DNA of 64,000 bases from Prostheceraeus crozeri. Its lineage: Eukaryota; Platyhelminthes; Polycladida; Euryleptidae. Positions 27,942 through 37,657 of this stretch are shown one piece after another. Numbering within the stretch: the first letter of the stretch is position 1; each line of letters begins with the position of its first letter. The DNA lies in assembly GCA_907163375.1 (NCBI GenBank), contig CAJQUW010001667.1, positions 91,101 through 155,100 on the forward strand, in the 5' to 3' direction. The notes under the pieces were generated by a model, which worked only from the letters and a program-made list of their open reading frames with translations, did no database searches and had not been told where the DNA came from. Made by a program: the position numbers and the translations under genes.

Positions 27942-30139
27942 CACTAGAACGCCGGGATCGGTCACCCCCTCTCGAAAGCCGATACCGGTCATGCATGACC
28001 GGGCCATCAATAAACAAGGTTTATCCTATCTGAACCTGAGATATTGAATACAAACTATACGTGGGCACTCTAGGATTAATTTATACATAAAGAAAAAACA
28101 ATACGTTTAGTTTCAACAAACTTTATTAGCAAAAATCTGGAATAAAAAACTAAAAAACTCAACTCTGGAAAGTTCATGAGTCACCTGTAGATTGACATTG
28201 ATCACAGTTCAATTTGCAAACGAGGATTTTCAGGCCATGCTTTCCACAGAAAGCTTTGTCACAATCATCACAAAAATTGTATGTTTTGTTTTCACACGAA
28301 GAAAAAGAACACGTGACTCGTTTTTGCTTGTTTTTGACAGCCTCTTTTGACGCCTCAGCCTTGCGCTTTGAACGCATCAGCTCGCACAATTGCTTTGACA
28401 ACGCGTGCAAAAACCTTTTCCTTGGCACAGGAGTAACTGCCTCACAATACAGAACATGAGCATTGATTGCTGCTTTGTTGAGCAAATCGTAAAATACACA
28501 AACGCCATCGGCGAGTAGCCGCTTTCGTACTGTAGATGCGGAGCATCTGATCGAGCGTATCCACATTTGTTTTTGTTTGATTGTAATCAACAACAATCTC
28601 AGGCTTTTTCTTTTCACTTTCAGCAACTATCTTTGGTGAGCAGTGCAGCGTTGATAGCAACGACACCGATTTTTTTGCTTTGCACTGATAGTTCACCATG
28701 AGTACATCATCAGACTCAAAGAAATCAGATTGGAACAGACCCTTGTTTTTCGTGACCATGTCACGGGGAATGCTACGGGAATTCGGTCTTAGCGTTCCTA
28801 AGAAGGTTGTCCTCTTTTGAAGCAAATGTTTGGCTAATGGAGCTGAAGTAAAGAAGTTGTCGGCTGTAATATGATAGCCACAATTTTCAAAAGGTTCAAT
28901 CAGCTCCTTGACAACTTTCGATCCCATAGATTCCTGACTACCAGAAATAGTATCCTCAGAATGATGTTTCCCCAAATATGGGATTTGGTCTACACAGTAC
29001 TTTGTCTTCACATCAACCAAAAGCCACTCTTTTATTCCATTTTTATCTGGCTTCGAAGTCATGAATTGCAAAAATTTACAACGGTTTTTTGATGGCAACA
29101 ATTGCTCATCGACAGTCAAAAAGGGGTATGGTTGATAAACGTGCTTACTGTTCTCAACGAACTCCACGTAAAGCTCACGAATGTGTGTGAAAACATCATC
29201 CACAACCCTGCTACAACGTGTACTCTTCTTATCAAAACGTAAATTTGTCATGATATCCACAAACCTATCCCTAGACATGGTTTCACGAAAAAAAATGACA
29301 CCATACTCACAGGAAAAAGGTCATGCACATCAGCTTTGTTCAGAAAAAGTACACCTCTCAGGTACAACAGACCAATAAAACTTTCCAGCTCGTCCAGAGT
29401 CATGGAGAAACTCTCGTCACTCTCCTTACCTTTTTCAATAGTGCAATCCAATATGAGCTTCATCATTCTAGGCGTGAATAGAAGCCTCCATGCACTAACT
29501 TCAGAGTCAATCTTGCCTTTTGCAAATGGTTTGATACCTGGGGACTTGGAGAATAAGTTTCGTGAAGGAGGCCTACCCGATCCCAATGAGTTGACTTCAG
29601 CTCTTGTCCACGTTGTACCATCTTTGGTGGTGTAGGTTGCAGAAGTGGCATTCGATTCTTTATCGTCAGCAGACTCAGATTCGTCCTGGCTGCTTTCTCC
29701 AGAGACAAATAGACTTGTATTCACAGGAACTTCATCGGACTCCACAAGTTGCTCATCCTCGGATGATACTTCAGTATTCCACAGCTGTTGTAACGCTTTA
29801 CGAGCTACCGCTCTCTTCGACATGATGAATCGAAATGCCTACTATTCTGTGTAGCGTGATCCTTCCCTAAGGCGCAGATTGGACGCAGATAAACCAATCA
29901 GCGACCTAAACTCATTCCCGCTTTCTCAGGTCATGAATGACCGGTTTCGTACTTAAAGGTAAATCGTTGATTTAAAACGAAACTAATGCTTTTATCTTGA
30001 TTAATCCATGATGAATATGAAGAGCATCGTTCGCTTGAAATTAAAAAGGGTCTCATTTTCAACTATCGTGCAGTATTTCAAAATTATTAAAACTTATTTT
30101 TCAAAAAGGCACCGAATGACCGGTCCCGGCGTTCTAGTG
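27942..30139 (-). mobile_element. piggyBac-type transposon inserted in the tandem repeat
   Basis: 2198 bp. Terminal repeats CACTAGAACGCCGGGA...TCCCGGCGTTCTAGTG, flanked by TTAA on both sides (27938..27941 and 30140..30143). A further inverted motif GACCGGTCATGCATGACCGG-like lies at 27991..28008 and related GACCGGT copies lie at the other end (29938 and 30116). Confidence 0.95.
28174..29823 (-). pseudogene. piggyBac transposase, broken
   Basis: Three minus-strand frames in succession (29823-29248, 29278-28442, 28626-28174) together cover most of a piggyBac-like transposase; two frame changes separate them. Catalytic blocks: FLTVDEQLLPSKNRC (first Asp), ITADNFFTSAPLAKHLL (second Asp), and YNQTKTNVDTLDQMLR (third Asp). 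The C-terminal cysteine-rich domain is CSFSSCENKTYNFCDDC...CGKHGLKILVCKLNC. The N terminus is acidic (SSEDEQLVESDE). The reading frame is broken, so it is not autonomous as sequenced, unless the frame changes are assembly errors. Confidence 0.9.
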
Positions 30140-30143
30140 TTAA

Positions 30144-30456
30144 TCAGATCAATAGTGATCAATAAAAGTCAATTATTTTTTGAAGAGCTCGTTGTACGAT
30201 TTTTTTGAAATCATATTCGTTTTCAGCACAAAATTTTGATTTAGAATCAATTTTCAGATTTTATGGACAATTTTTTCAAAGTTAAAGTCAATTTCCAAGC
30301 ACCGTGGCGGGTTAAGGTCAGTGCCTTGGATGTACAGGCATCCTCCGGCAGAATGAACTCTTCAATATCCTTAGAAAAGTACAAGGTTTGTCAATTGTTG
30401 GGAGGGACCCCGACCGCTAGCTTTGATCAAAGATAGTGAATAAGTATATAAAGCCT
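30144..30456. other. spacer between piggyBac and B2
   Basis: The first ~100 bp is a unit of the tandem repeat interrupted by the piggyBac. The rest is unassigned. TATATAAAGCC at 30446 precedes the B2 terminus but has no evident gene to serve. Confidence 0.4.
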
Positions 30457-31400
30457 AGTAGTAGTAAGTAAATCTACACCAGTGGACCGCGCAAGATGGC
30501 CGCCGTCGCTGACGTCCCCCCCTGTCAGACGAGTCGGCCGTGGTCCGCCGCCGTGTTGCTTCGAGTCTGACGTCCCCCCCCTGTCAGACGAGTCGGCCGT
30601 GGTCCGCCGCCGTGTTGCTTCGAGTCTCACGTCCCCCCTCCTGTCAGACGAGTTGGTCGTGGTCCGCCACCGTGTTGCTTCGAGTCTGACGTCCCCCCCC
30701 CTCTGGCCCGACGACGCAGCGAGAGGTGGTTTGTGATGCGCTCTCCAGGTTGGCGTGGTGTGCCGGCCAGGTTGGGAGGGTGGAATGTCGGTGTCGGAGC
30801 TCACCTGAAAAAATCCTAAGTGTCAGAGTGACTTTGATTGGACAAAATTTTCAAAGTTTTCCAAAGTGTCGCATTTCGACCTGGGACCCTGACCAAAGTT
30901 TGTTTCATCAAATTTCACTGACCCCCCCCCCGACAGCGATCTTCTAATTTTGGTTCTAGTGGAGGGATTTTGTCTTATAGACACTCGTTTGAAAGAGGAG
31001 AAAAAACTGCTCGGTAACATTTCTGTTGCGAGTCAATCGGACCAGCCGTTCAAAAGTTAGAGCTGTTACAAGATATCACGTCGGAGCTCACCTGAAAAAA
31101 TCCTAAGTGTCAGAGTGACTTTGCATGGACAAAATTTTGAAAATTTTCCAAAGTGTCGCATTTCGACCTGGGACCTTTACCAAAACAGCTTCCATCAAAT
31201 TTCACCGACCCCCCACCCCACCGGCACCGATCTTCCAATTTCGGTTCTAGTGATCGTAGAAAGTCGTGTAATAGCTCGTGTGAAAGCTAAGAGTGAGACA
31301 AATTCACTGAAAGAAACGGCTTGTTCATATCTGTCTCCGTTTAGATGTGAGACGCCATTTAAGATTTGGGAGATTGGCGAAAAACGACAGAGTTAGAATT
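30457..31400. repeat. terminal/subterminal repeat region of B2
   Basis: Same modules as the B1 end in mirror image: a terminal block with GCGCAAGATGGCCGCCGT, then two long units with CCTAAGTGTCAGAGTGACTT, GCATTTCGACCTGGGACC, a C-run of 7-9 and GTTCAAAAGTTAGAGCTGTTACAAG. B1 has three units and B2 two. Confidence 0.8.
30510..30705. repeat. about 63-bp minisatellite in the B2 terminus
   Basis: Three to four units with CTGTCAGACGAGTCGGCCGT and CGTGTTGCTTCGAGTCT. B1 has two diverged units here (about 23270..23410) that also contain GACTCGAAGCAAC, showing independent array turnover. Confidence 0.85.
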
Positions 31401-31521
31401 TCACAAGAAACAGCTCCAGCGGGCGAACGAAGGCTCGGATTGGAAAACGGAGGCCAGATTTGGAATCAGCTTGATGTTATTGTCCAATGAGGATCATCAT
31501 CCAATGAGAATCAAGCATTTC

Positions 31522-31531
31522 TATATAAATA
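31522..31531 (+). promoter_or_regulatory. TATA box of the first B2 gene
   Basis: TATATAAATA followed by GCGAGCC, 104 bp before the ATG at 31626. Identical to the B1 box. Confidence 0.75.
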
Positions 31532-31625
31532 GCGAGCCTTCCACAGTGAGAATCATTCCATCATTGAATCGCACGAGTGACGGACGCACATTTTCTCTCT
31601 CTCTCTATTCTATTATCCAACTAAA

Positions 31626-32000
31626 ATGGTAAGTCGCTACTTCCCTCCCTCTCCTCTCTTGAACGTAAACTTAATACAATCTTTTTCATTTTCAGGCATC
31701 TACTCCATCTGCTGCACTAGTAGGACAAAATGGCGGTCAAACGTTACAAGGTTCGCTACGATCAGATCATCTGCAACTGAGGCCAGTGGAAGAAACAACC
31801 AAGGTACATAATCCTACACCGCTACAGCGTAAATTTAAACAAGTCTTGCGTTATGACGATCATAGCGTAGTACTCCAAACGGGAATGCTCCCTTCCACGG
31901 ATGTCAAGATAATGAGCAATCAGTATGGGGACTACATACTGATCCCCGTGAGTCCGTACATTCGCCACCAACTTGATGTTATTGAGGAGTACGTGACATT
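31626..32000 (+). pseudogene. candidate ssDNA-binding protein gene, B2, 5' part (interrupted by A2)
   Basis: Exon 1 is the ATG (31626..31628). The intron is 31629..31695 (GTAAGT...TTTCAG). Exon 2 runs from 31696 to the A2 insertion. The gene resumes at 50111. The uninterrupted version is B1 21288..22062. Confidence 0.85.
31995..32000. repeat. 6-bp target-site duplication of A2, left
   Basis: GACATT, matching 50111..50116. B1 carries a single GACATT at this point (minus strand, 21691..21696), the empty site. Six bp is the Polinton integrase duplication length. Confidence 0.95.
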
Positions 32001-32690
32001 AGTAATGGGAAGAAGACCGTTTCAGGACACCATAAATTCAAAAAAAATGGTAACTTTAAAAACGACATAAATTCATGAATTTAGACCTTTTTTCAGGTTT
32101 TTAAGACCTAAATTCATGAATTTGGTCCATTCAAAAATACCATTTTTTTCAAAAATGGTATTTTTAAAAACGACATAAATTCATGAATTTAGGTCTTAAA
32201 AACCTGAAAAAGGTCTAAATTCATGAATTTACCTTATATAAAAAAACTCAATTTTTCAAATTTTTCAAAATCTCAAATTTGAGAATTACAATTTTCACCC
32301 CTGAAATCATGACCGTTCTAGGACACTGAAAAAATTATAAAAGTTAAGAATCTCAAATTTGTGAATTACAATTTTCACCACTTAAATCATGACCGTTCTA
32401 GGACACCAAAAATTATAAAAGTTAAGAATCTCAAATTTGTGAATTACAATTTTCACCACTTAAATCATGACCGTTCTAGGACACCAAAAATTATAAAAGT
32501 TTGTATTTTTAAAATGACTAAATTCATGAGTTTAGACGTTTTTCAGGTTTTTTTTAATATATCATGTGACTAAAAATATTTCTTTAAAAATGGATGAAAC
32601 AAAAATGGAAGAAACAAAAATGGATGAAACAAAAATGGAAGAAACCGCAAGAATATATCCTTCGTTATCATATGAACGTAGTTCTACTAC
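32001..32690. repeat. left terminal inverted repeat of A2
   Basis: About 680 bp: AGT start, blocks with TAAATTCATGAATTTA palindromes, three units with CATGACCGTTCTAGGACACC and AATCTCAAATTTGTGAATT, then the first codons of the membrane-protein gene shared with the other end. The right repeat has fewer units. Confidence 0.93.
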
Positions 32691-32703
32691 CCCTCCCTTC
32701 TGA
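32590..32703 (+). pseudogene. terminal-repeat copy of a gene start
   Basis: 37-codon frame, MDETKMEETKMDETKMEETARIYPSLS..., repeating the N terminus of the gene at 49079..49747 because the terminal repeat reaches into that gene. After YPSLS the sequence is unrelated. It is a by-product of the inverted repeat rather than a working gene. Confidence 0.75.
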
Positions 32704-32740
32704 CTTCTAGGGGTACCTATAAGAAATTTTTTATTATAAA

Positions 32741-33208
32741 ATGAGCAACATAAATGAGTTTTTGAAATTATATGGAACACAAACGACAACAAATTTCGAC
32801 TTAAAGAAAATCGCTAATCAATTAAGAATAAAGAATTTTCATGTTCTAATGAGAGACGAATTACAATTCCTAAAAAATAGGCCAACAGGAACCTTCAGTT
32901 CCCGGAACAAAGTTCCATCAATCACTATAAATTTCATAACAAATCTTCATACGTCAGATGAAAAAGGTGTACATTGGTCAGCAGGCGTTAAAAATCATCA
33001 GCAGAACTATTATTTTGATTCATACGGTTTGCCCCCTACAAATGAAGTAAAAGAATTACTTGGAACGGGAACATACAATAAGTTTCAAATTCAAACACCA
33101 GGCACTACCTATTGTGGACAATTATGTCTTTATGTTTTATATAAATTACAGGAAGGAGTACCATTTCTAGATATTATGTTAGAATTGAATAACAATAATG
33201 ATAATTAA
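32741..33208 (+). CDS. adenain-like cysteine protease, family A
   Basis: 155 residues, MSNINEFLKLYG start in TATAAAATG context. Catalytic blocks: GVHWSAGV (His), YYFDSYGLPP (Asp), TTYCGQLCLYVLYKL (Gln, Cys). Capsid maturation protease. Relative to A1 it carries a 39-bp double hairpin insertion (GGAACCTTCAGTTCC at 32888..32902 and GGAACAAAGTTCC at 32904..32916) that adds 13 residues, between the N-terminal domain and the His motif. It overlaps the convergent PLA2-integrase gene by 4 bp. Confidence 0.88.
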   Translation: MSNINEFLKLYGTQTTTNFDLKKIANQLRIKNFHVLMRDELQFLKNRPTGTFSSRNKVPSITINFITNLHTSDEKGVHWSAGVKNHQQNYYFDSYGLPPTNEVKELLGTGTYNKFQIQTPGTTYCGQLCLYVLYKLQEGVPFLDIMLELNNNNDN

Positions 33209-34515
33209 AAATCAGTTCGTTGTAATTCATTTTGATAAAAACGGCCTCTGATATCCTCATTATCTAAATCTTTAATTTCATAAGTAATCGGATAAGTTTG
33301 ATTTATTTTGCAAACTTCAAATATTTCTTTAGTCCAATAGCCAACAAAGCCTTTTTCAAATTTATTCTTATATTTAAATATTCTAACTCTATCTCCAATT
33401 TTAAATTTCGGCTTAAGTTTCTGCAAATTCGGATTACTCTCATTCAAATTATTATTCTCGAAAATTTTTTTTCTTATCAAATCAGGGTCGTCAGAAGCAT
33501 TCTTTGGGGTTTCTTCAATACCAGAATGAACTTTATTATTGTACTCTTCTACAATTCCTGGTAATATCTTCAACCATTTCTGATTTCTTTGCTCAGTAAA
33601 TTTCTTGAATAATTTATTTTTTAACGTCCGATTGAATCTTTCTATCACTACGGCCTTCCCTGCGTTTTCAGTTGAATAAACAGTTTCAAATAGTGGCTGA
33701 ACGTTTCGGTTATAAAATTCCGATCCTTTATCAACAAACAATTTCCTTGGCTTTCTCTTACTTTCTTTAAAGATTTCTTCAAGCGCATATTTAACTGATA
33801 GACCACTTTTATTTTTTAAAGGCTTTACCCAAGCGTATCGTGTATATAAATCTATAACGGTCAATGCGTATTTATAATCAGAATCATTCGGCATATGAAT
33901 AAGATCAGCACACCAAATATCATCTTTATTAAATACTTTTACTTTCAATAAATATTTAGGCCTTCTGTATTCTTTATGAATTTCAGATGCATAAACGTCT
34001 GAATTATGATTTTCATTTAAACCCTGACCGAATAATATTTTAGCTTGTAAAGCTTTCTTAACAAACATTCTTTCAATTTTTTCTCTAAATGTAGGATTTT
34101 GAATACTATCTAATTCTTGAATCATCTTCTTATCAGCTGCATGACGAGAACTTAGATCATGATTTCGATAAGCTAAATCATGTCTATAAGCGGCAGCATC
34201 TACTCTATTTATTGGTTCTTCACCTGGTTTCGGATTATTATTTTCATCTAGTCTTATATCTAATCGAGTTCCTGGACCGGTATATGAATGACCAGGAAGA
34301 TGTTTTTCTTTCGAATATTTACTCCAAATAAATCCAGGAAAGTTTTCTAATGTTTTTTGTATGTCACCACCGTAGGTAGTAGCCAAACTTTGTTTGTCGT
34401 CGTTACCTTCATAAATTTTACAATTTGAGTTTTTATTTTTGTTTAATAGATAATTCAATAAATCTAAATTAGAAATTTTTAATTTAGTTAAATTTTCGGA
34501 ATTGGTAGAATTCAT
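33205..34515 (-). CDS. phospholipase A2-integrase fusion protein
   Basis: 436 residues in one open frame. Residues ~45-130 are a PLA2-like domain: FPGFIWSKYSKEKHLPGHSY, YTGPGTRLD (calcium loop), then VDAAAYRHDLAYRNHD (catalytic His-Asp), the pattern of parvovirus VP1 PLA2. A linker of about 50 residues follows. The integrase core is at ~185-345: DIWCADLIHMP (D), TVIDLYTRYAWVKPLK, FVDKGSEFYNRN (D), VIERFNRTLKNKLF (E). The C-terminal SH3-like tail is FKIGDRVRIFKYKNKF...GYWTKEIFEV. No chromodomain, unlike the family-B integrase. The integrase part would insert the element; the PLA2 part would act on membranes during entry. Having both in one frame implies a precursor cut by the neighbouring protease, or splicing. 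Confidence 0.88.
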   Translation of the reverse strand: MNSTNSENLTKLKISNLDLLNYLLNKNKNSNCKIYEGNDDKQSLATTYGGDIQKTLENFPGFIWSKYSKEKHLPGHSYTGPGTRLDIRLDENNNPKPGEEPINRVDAAAYRHDLAYRNHDLSSRHAADKKMIQELDSIQNPTFREKIERMFVKKALQAKILFGQGLNENHNSDVYASEIHKEYRRPKYLLKVKVFNKDDIWCADLIHMPNDSDYKYALTVIDLYTRYAWVKPLKNKSGLSVKYALEEIFKESKRKPRKLFVDKGSEFYNRNVQPLFETVYSTENAGKAVVIERFNRTLKNKLFKKFTEQRNQKWLKILPGIVEEYNNKVHSGIEETPKNASDDPDLIRKKIFENNNLNESNPNLQKLKPKFKIGDRVRIFKYKNKFEKGFVGYWTKEIFEVCKINQTYPITYEIKDLDNEDIRGRFYQNELQRTDF

Positions 34516-34583
34516 TTTAAAAGATAAAAAAAAGATAAAATAAAATAAATGTTTTACCTAATGGACCAAAGGTCCTGAGGTTA

Positions 34584-35107
34584 TTACCGAATCATACTAG
34601 GACTTAGATATATTCCAGAACCATCTTTAGTTTCTTTAATTTCAATTAAATCATCAACATTGTGGAGAATATTTTTAAGAACTCGTTTTCCTTCATCAAC
34701 TAAATTTAATTTACTAATAAAATTATCTACTACTCCTTTTCCTTCGGGTGAAGCCCTGGAAGATATCTCCGATGTCCCGTCACCCCTGGCAACTTTCTCT
34801 AACTCTCGATTATGACGTTTTTGTTCTTCTAATGCTGCCTTCTCTGATTTATTTTTATTTACTGCTTGGACAATACCAGCTGTCCCACCTGCAACACTTC
34901 CTGCTGCTGCTATACCTCCTATTATTAGTGGAATTAATGGGAGAATCCCGCCATTCTTTTCTTCTTGTAATTGTATATTCTCTATCATTGGTTTACTTAT
35001 GTAATACTTTTTTTGTTAATCGTAATAGTTTTAGGGGTATTTTTGTCAATAATATTACGTAATTTCAATTCAACAGTTTTATTATTATTACTTTTCGCTT
35101 GCGACAT
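34584..35107 (-). pseudogene. pX/core-like small hydrophobic protein, copy A2, broken
   Basis: Same gene as A1 11361..11843: a basic N terminus, the hydrophobic GGILPLIPLIIGGIAAAG segment and a charged tail. Includes a double-hairpin repeat (34743..34771) encoding ISSRASPEG that A1 lacks. Broken copy. Confidence 0.6.
34743..34771. repeat. double mini-hairpin repeat in the core-like gene (A2 only)
   Basis: GGGTGAAGCCC then GGAAGATATCTCC. The insertion totals 42 bp relative to A1 and keeps the local frame. It encodes SSRASP, the same peptide as the repeats in the polymerase gene. Confidence 0.75.
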
Positions 35108-35278
35108 TTTTAATAAAAAAAATTTAAGTTACGAAAAATTTTAATCTATTCTAGTTATGAAAAAAAAATTTTAAGTTACAAAAAAATTTTAAGTTACAAA
35201 AAAATTTTAATCTATTCTAGTTATGAAAAATTTTAAGTTAAGAATTTTTAATCTATTCTAGTTATGAAAAAATTTTAA
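35108..35278. repeat. intergenic tandem repeat next to the capsid gene (A2)
   Basis: Units with AATCTATTCTAGTTATGAAAA and AAAATTTTAAGTTA, the reverse complement of the array at 11198..11348 with different order and number. Confidence 0.75.
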
Positions 35279-36613
35279 TTAACTTATCCTTACCATCTTT
35301 CCATTAAGAATTTCAATAGAATATTTTACATCTTCTAGCAATAAACCATAAGCCATCAATGAAGTTGTGGAATCTTTCTTTTCAATATTAATTGTTACAT
35401 CACAACCAGTCTTGATAATATCTTCAGATTGTGCACTTAAATCGAAACAGAAAATTGGATATAAATGTCTCCAATCTCCAGGAGTTAATTGTGGTTCAAC
35501 TCCAAATTCTATACAAAGATTTCGATAAGAATCATATCCTTCCATAAATTGATTATTGGTATCATCGAATCTTAATGGATCAATTGGATATCGGGTTTGA
35601 TTTAATGAAACTTGCAAACTTCGAATTGTATTAATATGGAAGAGATTGTTGTTCTTATCAAAACTTGGAGAATTATTTCTTTGAAAAGTTAGCAATAAAT
35701 ATCTTGGAGTATTCGCAGTTCTAGTAAAATGCCAGTTAAATCTTTGTTCGGAAAAAGTTACTGAACTAGCAGTACGCTTTAGAAAATTAACTGGAATTGG
35801 TTTGTTAGTATTTAATCTTTTAGCAATAGCTGCTTCAATCTCTAAACTTGGAGTAATATGCTTAATCCACCATTCAAGTCTATCAATTTTTAAATATGCT
35901 TTTTTTCCAGTCTTACCAAAAAAGATTAATTCATTATTTGCTGTACGATGAATTATTAATTTAAATTTTAATTGATATGATATTTTGTCATAATCTAAAT
36001 ATCCGAATAATGGAGACGATGACCAATTAACTGTCTGTTTACTTTTCTTGTTAAATTCACGTCTTTCTTTATATGCATCATTATTTGTTTTATTTAAATG
36101 TTTTGCAATATTTTCTACATCTTTCGCAATTCCTGCGGCATCTGTTCCAGCGTGAGTTAAATCATCAACAATTATACCATCATTAGTATCAGGAAACCAA
36201 CCTTCGATTTTATGCTTTTTATTATTTTCACCAATTGTTACAAATCTAAGCATTGTATCAATTACACCTGGAGAATCACTTATTGTTTCTATATTTTGAG
36301 TTGCAACATCTAAACGCATTTGTGTAAATAATTTTGGAAAAAAATTATTCTCTAGTGCAATATTATCGGTATCTGGTAATGGTGTTGTAAAATTGACATC
36401 ACTATATAAAGAATATTCACAGTGTAGAAATGAATCAGGTAAATATAAATAACTCTGCTGATTATCAACTTCAAAAATTAAATCTCCTCCAGTATTTACT
36501 CTACTGGAAGATCCGGGATTCATAGCAATTCTTATATAGTCATTCTTTTTTTGATTATAACTGACGAACGGAGGATCGTCTAATCTAAATTTATTTTCGA
36601 TAAGCGAAGACAT
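35279..36613 (-). CDS. major capsid protein, family A
   Basis: 444 residues, the same length as A1, differing at about 14 positions. Double-jelly-roll capsid protein by pattern: NPGSSSRVNTGGDLIFEVD, YLYLPDSFLHCEYSLY, LFTQMRLDVATQNIE, GYLDYDKISYQLKFKL, GDWRHLYPIFCFDLSAQ. It is open in both copies, which is notable since other genes of the same copies have decayed. Flanked by the pVI-like and core-like genes on the same strand. No closer family assignment is possible by eye. Confidence 0.85.
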   Translation of the reverse strand: MSSLIENKFRLDDPPFVSYNQKKNDYIRIAMNPGSSSRVNTGGDLIFEVDNQQSYLYLPDSFLHCEYSLYSDVNFTTPLPDTDNIALENNFFPKLFTQMRLDVATQNIETISDSPGVIDTMLRFVTIGENNKKHKIEGWFPDTNDGIIVDDLTHAGTDAAGIAKDVENIAKHLNKTNNDAYKERREFNKKSKQTVNWSSSPLFGYLDYDKISYQLKFKLIIHRTANNELIFFGKTGKKAYLKIDRLEWWIKHITPSLEIEAAIAKRLNTNKPIPVNFLKRTASSVTFSEQRFNWHFTRTANTPRYLLLTFQRNNSPSFDKNNNLFHINTIRSLQVSLNQTRYPIDPLRFDDTNNQFMEGYDSYRNLCIEFGVEPQLTPGDWRHLYPIFCFDLSAQSEDIIKTGCDVTINIEKKDSTTSLMAYGLLLEDVKYSIEILNGKMVRIS

Positions 36614-36711
36614 TTTTATAAAAAATAATTTGACTTTTTGTTTTTCTCACAGATAGAAAAAATTTTTTTACTAAAAAAAATTACTAAAAAAATTTTTACT
36701 AAAATATAATT

Positions 36712-37212
36712 TTAGAATTTTGCTAGGCCATTACCTCTTATTTCTTCAATTGTTTTTTCATTATGTTTACTATTAGACGGAGCTCCGCTCCTCAAGGTTT
36801 TACCCTCAACAGCTATGTTAGCAATTTTATTTTTTGTTTCCTCTGAAAGTTTTTTTAATTTTTTTAGTTCTTCAGAATCATTCTTAAGTTTACGAATAGC
36901 TTCTAGTTGTTTTAATTCGTTTTGTGATTTAACAGCATTTGATATGGCACTAGCTGTACTACCTACAGCAGCTGCTCCTTTTGCAGCAGATGTAATCAAA
37001 TCTTTATTAATTTTAATTAAGTTAACGATACTTCCAATACCAGAAAAGATGCCAGCCCCTTCTTTTTGAACGACAGCTGCGGTGCCTAGGAACTTTTGTG
37101 TTTCGATTGTTTCTCTATTATCATAATGGTAAACCGGATTCATACGTGGTTCATGAGCAATTTTTTGATTTGAAGCAAATTGTTTAAGATTGTGTTTATA
37201 AATTATAGGCAT
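36712..37212 (-). CDS. adenovirus pVI-like minor capsid candidate, family A
   Basis: 166 residues, MPIIYKHNLKQFASNQK..., with the amphipathic Gly/Ala segment GAGIFSGIGSIVNLIK and AAKGAAAVGSTASAISN, then a charged helix. A hairpin repeat (GGAGC-TCC-GCTCC at 36779..36791 followed by AAGGTTTTACC) adds residues KTLRSGAPSN that A1 lacks, while A1's own insert lies nearer the C terminus. The last residues GNGLAKF are common to both. Confidence 0.65.
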   Translation of the reverse strand: MPIIYKHNLKQFASNQKIAHEPRMNPVYHYDNRETIETQKFLGTAAVVQKEGAGIFSGIGSIVNLIKINKDLITSAAKGAAAVGSTASAISNAVKSQNELKQLEAIRKLKNDSEELKKLKKLSEETKNKIANIAVEGKTLRSGAPSNSKHNEKTIEEIRGNGLAKF

Positions 37213-37263
37213 TTTTTAGTAATAAATTTGACTTTTGGGAAAAAAATAAATTATAAAAAATGT

Positions 37264-37437
37264 TTATTTTTTGTTCTTAACTTTTACAGATTGCGTTTTT
37301 GGTTTAACTTGAACAGGAACCAAACGTGCATCAATCATTCTTTTTATTCTATGATTTTCTTTCATAATATTTCTTTCTTTTATTAACTCTTCTAATTGTT
37401 TAATTCTTTTAAAATTATTAGCTCTAATTTTATCCAT
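37264..37437 (-). CDS. 57-residue protein, N-terminal paralogue of the 46159 gene
   Basis: Residues 1-30 (MDKIRANNFKRIKQLEELIK then ERNIMKENHR) match the N terminus of the 274-residue protein at 46159..46983 almost exactly. The remaining 27 residues are a different basic tail (RLVPVQVKPKTQSVKVKNKK). It starts in the AAAAATG context. A1 has no such gene between its fibre-like and pVI-like genes. Either a duplicated domain turned into a small DNA- or capsid-binding protein, or a remnant after duplication of the gene start. Confidence 0.65.
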   Translation of the reverse strand: MDKIRANNFKRIKQLEELIKERNIMKENHRIKRMIDARLVPVQVKPKTQSVKVKNKK

Positions 37438-37657
37438 TTTTAAAATTATATACTTTTATATTTTTAAATTTTTTTAAAAAATTATATTTATACTTTTATA
37501 TTTTTAAAATTATATTTATATTTTTATATTTTTAAAATTATATTTATATTTTTTATGATTTTTATTTTTTGTAGGTAAAAAATATTTAAGTTAATATTTA
37601 AGTTAATATTTAAGTTAATATTTACAATACTCATTTAAGATTTACGTTTATGAATAT
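37438..37657. repeat. AT-rich tandem stretch
   Basis: Repeats of about 30 bp with TTTTATATTTTTAAAATTATAT, then AATATTTAAGTT three times (37585..37625). Intergenic. Confidence 0.7.

Noticed and set aside
30427-30804. Arg/Pro-rich frames in the B2 end
   Set aside because: Translations of the GC-rich 63-bp minisatellite.
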